This document shows, one piece after another, positions 1 to 4,756 of a stretch of DNA of 7,964 nt (positions within the stretch are counted from its first letter, which is position 1; each line of letters opens with the position of its first letter). This stretch comes from Betaproteobacteria bacterium. GTDB lineage: Bacteria > Pseudomonadota > Gammaproteobacteria > Burkholderiales > Burkholderiaceae_C. The position numbers and the translations under genes are program-made. The DNA lies in assembly GCA_009925955.1 (NCBI GenBank), contig RFPX01000057.1:1-7964 (forward strand), read 5' to 3'. The notes below the pieces were generated by a model. It searched no databases. It was given only the letters and a program-made list of their open reading frames with translations, and was not told the DNA's origin.

Positions 1-67
1 CAGCCGCTCTGAATGGGCCCGCCAGCGCGAAGCCGCCCGCACGGCGCAACACGGCTCGCCGCTTCAT
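1..67 (-). CDS. N-terminal start of an unidentified, possibly Tat-exported protein (partial)
   Basis: An ATG at 67-65 (minus) opens a frame that runs off the left edge after 22 codons. The peptide begins MKRRAVLRRAGGFALAG. A twin-arginine stretch followed by a leucine fits RRxxLR-type Tat signals, and a short hydrophobic Gly/Ala-rich segment comes next, so export is plausible. A G-rich stretch (GGGTGGGG) just upstream could serve as a weak ribosome binding site. The ATG lies 33 bases after the halogenase stop codon on the same strand, which fits an operon continuing leftwards. Too little is visible to name a family. Genes at this place in comparable loci are often exported glycosidases, but that is context only. 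It could also be a chance frame, because no downstream coding region can be checked. Confidence 0.4.
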   Translation of the reverse strand, partial: MKRRAVLRRAGGFALAGPFRAA

Positions 68-100
68 ATGCCCCACCCTGCCCCGTCGCAAGGCGTGGGC

Positions 101-1603
101 CTAGCGCGCCGCACAGTGCTCCTGTATGAAGGCCGCATGGTCGGGCATCACGTCCACACAGGCCTGGATCACCTTGTCAATGCCGTCGAGGTACTGCGCA
201 ATTTCCTCTTCGGGAATCAGATCGGTCAGGGGGTGATAGCCCTGAGGCCGCAAGCGCTGGCCATGCATCACCTGCAGCCAACTGGGCTTCATGAACAGTT
301 CATTGCCCTCACGGAACACGCGGCCATGGGTCTTGAAGAGGTCGATGCGGTGCTGCAGAGAAGCCGGGATGTCCATGGTGCGCACATGGTTCCAAAACGG
401 CGTGTCGGTGCGCTCGGTGGCCTTGTAGTGCAGGATGATGAAGTCGCGCACCCACTCGTACTCCAGGCTCATCAGGCGGTTGTACTCCGCGCGGTCCACT
501 TCAGAAAACCCCGCCGCCGGGAAGTAGGTGAGCAGGTGCGCAATGCCCATCTGCACCAGGTGGATGGAGGTGGATTCCAGCGGCTCGACAAATCCACTGG
601 CCAGGCCCACCGACACCACGTTGGCGTTCCAGGCCCGGTTGCGCTTGCCGGTGCGGAACTTGATGGTGCGGGGCTCGGCCAAGGGCGCACCGTCCAGGTT
701 GCTCATCAACAGGGCCGTGGCCTCGTCTTCGCTGATGAACTTGGAGCTGTGCACATGGCCGTTGCCGATGCGGTGCTGCAGCGGAATGCGCCACTGCCAT
801 CCCGCGGTGCGCGCGGTGGACCGGGTGTAGGGTGTGAGCTCGCGTGCGTTCTCGCAAGGCACGGCCACCGCGCGGTCGCAGGGCAGCCAGTGCGACCAGT
901 CTTCCCAACCGGTCTTGAGCGTTTCTTCAATGAGGATGCCGCGAAAGCCTGAGCAGTCGATGAAGAAGTCGCCCTCCACCACCGCGCCCGACTTCAATCG
1001 CAGCGATTGCACATGCCCGTCCTCAGGCCGGGTGATCACCTCTTGCACGATGCCTTCCACCCGCTTGACACCCAGGCGCTCGCTGTAGGCACGCAGGTAG
1101 CGCGCGTACAGGCCGGCGTCAAAGTGAAAGGCATAGGCCACCTGCGACAACGGCGAGTTGGGCAGGTCGATGCGCGGGCGCATGAACTTGTTCTTCAAGC
1201 AGGCCGCGGTGTTGATGGAATAGGCCTCCAGCGGCTTGGCCTTGCCGGCCAGATGCTGCTTGAGCCAGTACTGGTGAAAGTCCACCGTCCAGTTGTCTTG
1301 GCCGATGACGCCGAAGCCGTGGATGTAGCGGTCACCCAAGCGGCCCCAGTTCACAAACTCAATGCCCAGCTTGAAGGAGGCCTTGGTCTGGCGCATGAAC
1401 TCGTCTTCGTCGATTTCGAGCATGCGGTTGAACAGCGAGATCATCGGAATCGTGGCCTCGCCCACGCCGATGGTGCCGATGTCGTCAGACTCCACCAGGG
1501 TGATGTCGTACTGCCCGCGCAGCACCTTGGCCAGTGCAGAAGCGGACATCCATCCCGAGGTGCCGCCGCCGAGCACCACGATCTTCTTAAGGGCTTGCGT
1601 CAT
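101..1603 (-). CDS. FAD-dependent tryptophan halogenase family protein
   Basis: A complete 500-residue member of the flavin-dependent tryptophan halogenase family, close to the usual length of about 500-540. The family uses FADH2, oxygen and halide to make a hypohalous species that is passed to a catalytic lysine and then to an aromatic substrate. All hallmark motifs are visible: the FAD-binding GGGTSG at residues 12-17, the lysine in FKLG (K78, matching catalytic K79 of PrnA), the halogenase signature WQWRIP at 269-274, and PLEST at 341-345 with E343 matching PrnA E346. No signal peptide is seen, so it is cytoplasmic. It lies 68 bases downstream of the TonB-dependent receptor gene on the same strand, with a terminator between them. 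The ATG has no clear Shine-Dalgarno sequence, but later starts would destroy the FAD motif. Relatives beside TonB receptors have been reported to act on indoles, often preferring bromide; the substrate here is unknown. No flavin reductase is in the window. Confidence 0.94.
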   Translation of the reverse strand: MTQALKKIVVLGGGTSGWMSASALAKVLRGQYDITLVESDDIGTIGVGEATIPMISLFNRMLEIDEDEFMRQTKASFKLGIEFVNWGRLGDRYIHGFGVIGQDNWTVDFHQYWLKQHLAGKAKPLEAYSINTAACLKNKFMRPRIDLPNSPLSQVAYAFHFDAGLYARYLRAYSERLGVKRVEGIVQEVITRPEDGHVQSLRLKSGAVVEGDFFIDCSGFRGILIEETLKTGWEDWSHWLPCDRAVAVPCENARELTPYTRSTARTAGWQWRIPLQHRIGNGHVHSSKFISEDEATALLMSNLDGAPLAEPRTIKFRTGKRNRAWNANVVSVGLASGFVEPLESTSIHLVQMGIAHLLTYFPAAGFSEVDRAEYNRLMSLEYEWVRDFIILHYKATERTDTPFWNHVRTMDIPASLQHRIDLFKTHGRVFREGNELFMKPSWLQVMHGQRLRPQGYHPLTDLIPEEEIAQYLDGIDKVIQACVDVMPDHAAFIQEHCAAR

Positions 1604-1615
1604 GTTGAAGATTGT

Positions 1616-1653
1616 AAAAAAGCCCCGTGCCGACAGGTGCCGGCGCGGGGCTT
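1616..1653 (-). terminator. Intrinsic terminator between receptor and halogenase genes
   Basis: Read on the minus strand, an 8-bp outer stem AAGCCCCG/CGGGGCTT (1653-1646 with 1627-1620) is followed by one C/A mismatch, a 4-bp inner stem GCCG/CGGC and an 8-base loop. Six T residues follow directly (1621-1616), two of them within the stem. This is a textbook rho-independent terminator for transcripts leaving the receptor gene. The plus-strand reading has no trailing T-run, so it acts in one direction. The T-run ends only 12 bases before the halogenase ATG, so the hairpin forms the immediate 5' region of that gene and may set a low read-through level. Confidence 0.82.
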
Positions 1654-1671
1654 GAGTAGGGTCTTGTGGGC

Positions 1672-4491
1672 TTAGAACTTGTAGCCCACGCGCAGGGCGT
1701 AAGCCGCGCCGGTCTTGATTTCCGAGTCCACGGTCACGCCGTCGGCCTTGAGCTGGCGGTACACCGGCTTGTTGAGGTTGTTGCCCTCAAAGCGCACGCT
1801 CAAACCCTTGAGGTAGCCCGACTGCAGCTCGTAGCCGATCTGGGCCGACACCCAGGCCGAGCCTTGGATGTAGCGCAGGGTCGGGTAGCCACCCACCGCA
1901 TCGTTGGCCACGCTGCCCACGTAGGTGGTGCGGCGGTTCATGGCCACCGAGGCCTGCAGGCCTGCACGGTCGTAGTACAGCATGAACTTGGTGTTGCCCT
2001 TGGACAGGCCGGGCAGCGGGATGCGCTGCGTGGACACGTCCACCGCCTGGTTGGGGTTGGAGCCCAAGAGTCCCACCGGCAGGTTCACCGAGCTGGAGGT
2101 GTTGCTGTAGCTGGCAGACACACCGAAGGCGCGCAGCGGCTCGGCCAACACGCTCAAGGGAGCCGAGGCCGACAGTTCCACACCGCGCAGCGTTCCACCC
2201 GAGCCGTTGACGGCCTGGGTGAAGGTGCCGATGGCGCCATTGGCCGGGATGCTCAGGCCCAGCTGGCTGGCGTAGGAGCTGAAGTTGTAGGCCGTGTCGG
2301 TGAACCGGGTGATGTAGGTGTCCAGGTCCTTGTAGAAGACCGCAGCCGAGAAGTAGGCCTTGGTGCCCAGGTACTTCTCAAACGACAGGTCCAGTGCGGT
2401 GGCACGGTAGGGCTTGAGGAAGGGGTTGCCACCCGATCCCACGAAGCGACCAAAGGTCGCCCGGTTGGCCGGGTTGGTGTCCACTGCCGCGGCAAAAGAG
2501 TTGCGCTGATCGGTCAGGTCGGCGCGGGCCAGTTGCTTGCCCAGACCAAAGCGCAACAGGTTGCCGTTGCCCAGGTCGCCCGTCAGGTTCACTGAGGGCA
2601 GGACATCGGTGTAGCTGGTGCCGGCCGAGGTGATGCCCTTGGATGGGTTGACCAAGACCACGCTGGAGCCGATGCCGGCCAGGTAGCCTGAAGACTGCTG
2701 GTCGGTGTTGACGACCTGCGCGCCCACGTTGCCACGCACCGGCACGCCAGCCATCTTGGTGTCCACGGCCAACTTGGCGTAAGCGGTGGTCACCTTCTCT
2801 TCGACGCCCCAGGTCTTGGACAGGATGTCGTCGTTGTACTTGCGCATGATGGTGGCGCCGGGCCACAGCGAAGCCTTCGGGTCAAAGGTCAGCAGGTTCA
2901 GGCCCGTGTTGCCCACGTTGTTCTCGACATAGGCGTCTGAGGGCATGGGGATGCGGTCCTTGCCACCACCGGTGGTGGAGACCACCAGGCCTTCATCCGT
3001 GATGCGGTCCTTCTTGCGGTTGGTGTGGTTGGCACCGAACTGCAGTTCGGAGAAGGCGCCCGTGCCCAAGTCCTTCTTGAGGTCCACGCGGAAGCCGTCA
3101 ACCCTGTCCTTGATCGTGGGGCCCTTGGAATAGCCAGCCTGAGGCACGCCGTCGATACCCGACCAGCCGCTTTGGTCACGCACCTGGAACAGCGCCGGGT
3201 TGGTGTAGTTCAGCGGGTTGCCCATGGTGAGCTTCGGAGCACCGGAGCCACCGTACTCGAAGGTCATCGTGTCCACGCCTGTGATGCCGGCATAGGCTTC
3301 GATGTCGCGCTCGATGCGCTGTGCGCTGGCCTTGTTCAGGTCCACCGTGGCTTGCCATCCACCGTCAAGCTTGATGGTGTTCTTCCAGCCCAGGGTCTTG
3401 ATCGTGTCGTCGTAGCTGATGCCTTCGGAGAACCCGATGATCTTGCCGGCCGGATCGCTGCTGTTGAGCGTGTACGTGCCCTTGGTGGCCACACCATTGA
3501 CCACCGTCGCGTTGGTGATGGTGTTGTAGGGATACAGGCCCGCCTTCACCGCCGTGATCTTGGTCAGGGTGTCGGCACGGGTCTGGAAGTAGTCGAGCTG
3601 GCTGTTCCAGTTCTGGCTGGGCTTGAAGGTCAGGATGGCAGCCACACCGGTGCGGTCATCGGCGTAGCGGCGCGTGGAGTAGTCCAGGCCGCTGCCGAAT
3701 CCGGGCACCTTCACATTGGCGATGCCCGTGCCGGTGGCCGTGGCGCCGGTGTAGGCGGTCACGGTGCCGTCACCCCAGCCGCAGCAGGTGTACTGGCTGC
3801 TGGTGCCGTCCACGCGAACAAAGCCCAAGGCCACGCCAATCTTGCGGTCGGCGAAGTTGTCGATGTAGGTCAGGCTGGTTCGCGTGCCATTGCCTTCCTT
3901 GTCCTTGTCCAGGCCCACGCCGGTGCGCACTTTGGTGCGGCTCAGGGCAATCACACGGTTGCGGTAGAGGGTGGGGTCGATCAGCTTCTGGTCGATCGTG
4001 CCGGCCAGGCCGCCACCGATCAGGGCTGCATCGGCGGTCTTGTAGACCGTGGCCCCGCCAATCAGTTCAGCCGGGTAGACGCTGAGGTCCAGCGCACGGC
4101 TGTTGCCAATGCCGGCCTGCTCGCGGCCGTTGATCAGGTAGCCCGAGAAGTCAGGGCCCAGGCCGCGGATGCTGATGGTGGAGGCCGAGCCTTCACGCGT
4201 ACGCTGGGTGGTCACACCCGGCAGGCGTGCCAGCGATTCCGCGATGGTGGTGTCGGGCAGCTTGCCGATGTCTTCCGCGCTCAGCGATTCGGTCACGCCG
4301 TCGGCGTTCTTCTTCAGGCTGATGGCGCTTTCAATGGCGCTGCGGATGCCGGTCACGGTGACCTGTTGGGCCTGTTGCGCGTGCGCCTGCACGGACGACA
4401 GCGCCGCAACGGCGGCCACGGCGGCGGCCGTTGGGGTCAAACCGGTGCGCATGCGCGCAAAACGGCGGCCCTGGACGAGTACTTCAGTCAT
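1672..4491 (-). CDS. TonB-dependent receptor, Xanthomonas/Caulobacter carbohydrate type
   Basis: A complete 939-residue outer-membrane active transporter that would take up a ligand using energy from TonB-ExbB-ExbD. A Sec signal peptide spans residues 1-38 and ends AHA before QQ. A TonB-box-like VTVTG follows at 44-48. The plug domain carries the family phrases AEDIGKLPD (72-80), AESLARLPGV (84-93), SIRGLGPDF (107-115) and LINGRE (119-124). The rest is a Gly/Tyr/Asn-rich 22-strand-type barrel ending in GYKF with the terminal aromatic residue. These features match the TonB-Xanth-Caul group (TIGR01782), many members of which serve plant-derived or storage glycans. There is no STN signalling domain. 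The start is supported by AGGAG at 4503-4499, seven bases before the ATG. The divergent amylase suggests maltodextrins as ligand, which is inference. A vicinal Cys pair (236-237) sits in a predicted barrel loop. No SusD-like partner is present. Confidence 0.95.
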   Translation of the reverse strand: MTEVLVQGRRFARMRTGLTPTAAAVAAVAALSSVQAHAQQAQQVTVTGIRSAIESAISLKKNADGVTESLSAEDIGKLPDTTIAESLARLPGVTTQRTREGSASTISIRGLGPDFSGYLINGREQAGIGNSRALDLSVYPAELIGGATVYKTADAALIGGGLAGTIDQKLIDPTLYRNRVIALSRTKVRTGVGLDKDKEGNGTRTSLTYIDNFADRKIGVALGFVRVDGTSSQYTCCGWGDGTVTAYTGATATGTGIANVKVPGFGSGLDYSTRRYADDRTGVAAILTFKPSQNWNSQLDYFQTRADTLTKITAVKAGLYPYNTITNATVVNGVATKGTYTLNSSDPAGKIIGFSEGISYDDTIKTLGWKNTIKLDGGWQATVDLNKASAQRIERDIEAYAGITGVDTMTFEYGGSGAPKLTMGNPLNYTNPALFQVRDQSGWSGIDGVPQAGYSKGPTIKDRVDGFRVDLKKDLGTGAFSELQFGANHTNRKKDRITDEGLVVSTTGGGKDRIPMPSDAYVENNVGNTGLNLLTFDPKASLWPGATIMRKYNDDILSKTWGVEEKVTTAYAKLAVDTKMAGVPVRGNVGAQVVNTDQQSSGYLAGIGSSVVLVNPSKGITSAGTSYTDVLPSVNLTGDLGNGNLLRFGLGKQLARADLTDQRNSFAAAVDTNPANRATFGRFVGSGGNPFLKPYRATALDLSFEKYLGTKAYFSAAVFYKDLDTYITRFTDTAYNFSSYASQLGLSIPANGAIGTFTQAVNGSGGTLRGVELSASAPLSVLAEPLRAFGVSASYSNTSSSVNLPVGLLGSNPNQAVDVSTQRIPLPGLSKGNTKFMLYYDRAGLQASVAMNRRTTYVGSVANDAVGGYPTLRYIQGSAWVSAQIGYELQSGYLKGLSVRFEGNNLNKPVYRQLKADGVTVDSEIKTGAAYALRVGYKF

Positions 4492-4498
4492 GTGTGGT

Positions 4499-4503
4499 CT
4501 CCT
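4499..4503 (-). promoter_or_regulatory. Ribosome binding site of the TonB-dependent receptor
   Basis: AGGAG on the minus strand lies seven bases before the ATG at 4491. It fixes that ATG as the start in preference to the in-frame ATG at codon 14, which has no Shine-Dalgarno sequence. Confidence 0.8.
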
Positions 4504-4595
4504 GCAATCAGCGAGTTGGCGTTGGGATCGAAAGCCGTAAACCCGAGTAACCCCGTGTTTCCGGGGGATTCTGTACTAAAACTACACCGCCACCG

Positions 4596-4616
4596 GCCTA
4601 GGGGAAGCCCCAAGGC
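4596..4616. promoter_or_regulatory. 21-bp near-perfect palindrome, candidate operator
   Basis: The sequence GCCTAGGGG-AAG-CCCCAAGGC has 9-base arms that differ from perfect dyad symmetry at one position. It lies near the middle of the divergent region, 105 bases from the receptor ATG and 140 bases from the amylase TTG, as expected for a dimeric repressor or activator serving both genes. It does not look like the usual CG-centred LacI-family operator, so the regulator is unknown. The 3-base centre would also allow an RNA hairpin, but no T-run follows on either strand, so it is unlikely to be a terminator. Confidence 0.5.
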
Positions 4617-4706
4617 GGCAGAGAAGCAACAGATCCCGCGGCAACACGCGACACCAGAGGGTGTCCGACGCCCTGTACACGGCGAGAAGCGGGAAAGCGA
4701 ATACGG

Positions 4707-4736
4707 CCGGGTACAGATGGGTACAGCCGGGTACAG
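4707..4736 (+). repeat. Three tandem 10-bp repeats (nnGGGTACAG) upstream of the amylase
   Basis: Three head-to-tail units, CCGGGTACAG, ATGGGTACAG and CCGGGTACAG, differ only in the first two bases. The 10-bp period places each GTACAG on the same face of the helix. The array ends 20 bases before the amylase start, and a degenerate fourth unit (AGGTACA, 4748-4754) follows. The same hexamer occurs inverted at 4571-4576 and 4673-4678, so the one at 4571 points towards the receptor gene. This looks like a multi-site protein-binding array rather than a random repeat. The binding protein is unknown. Confidence 0.65.
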
Positions 4737-4756
4737 GCTTGTAACTTAGGTACATT

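Larger units (their letters stand above)
4492..4756. promoter_or_regulatory. Divergent control region between the receptor and amylase genes
   Basis: This 265-base gap separates two divergent genes and must hold the promoters and 5' leaders of both. It contains a 21-bp near-palindrome (4596-4616), a three-copy 10-bp tandem repeat (4707-4736) and isolated CTGTAC motifs at 4571-4576 and 4673-4678. I could not assign a convincing sigma-70 -35/-10 pair for either gene. An AT-richer patch at 4571-4587 (TTTTAGTACAGAAT when read towards the receptor) and another at 4739-4757 before the amylase are the best places for promoter cores. Joint control of uptake and degradation from this segment is likely but inferred. 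Confidence 0.7.

Noticed and set aside
68..952. Plus-strand open frame of 294 codons opposite the halogenase
   Set aside because: The halogenase on the minus strand has all its catalytic motifs; this frame has none and continues through poorly structured sequence.
1666..2595. Plus-strand open frame of 309 codons opposite the 3' half of the receptor
   Set aside because: Mirror of high-GC codons, with no motif or ribosome binding site and low-complexity His/Gln/Val/Gly composition.
4538..4559. Imperfect inverted repeat AAACCCGAGT...CCCCGTGTTT in the receptor leader
   Set aside because: Several mismatches and weak arms; on the receptor transcript it would form only a modest hairpin without a T-run, so no operator or terminator is claimed.
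3025..4749. Long plus-strand open frame (574 codons) opposite the receptor gene
   Set aside because: It is antisense to a well-supported gene. Its Gly/Val/Ala/His/Arg-rich composition is what GC-rich codon use produces on the opposite strand, and no recognisable domain is seen.
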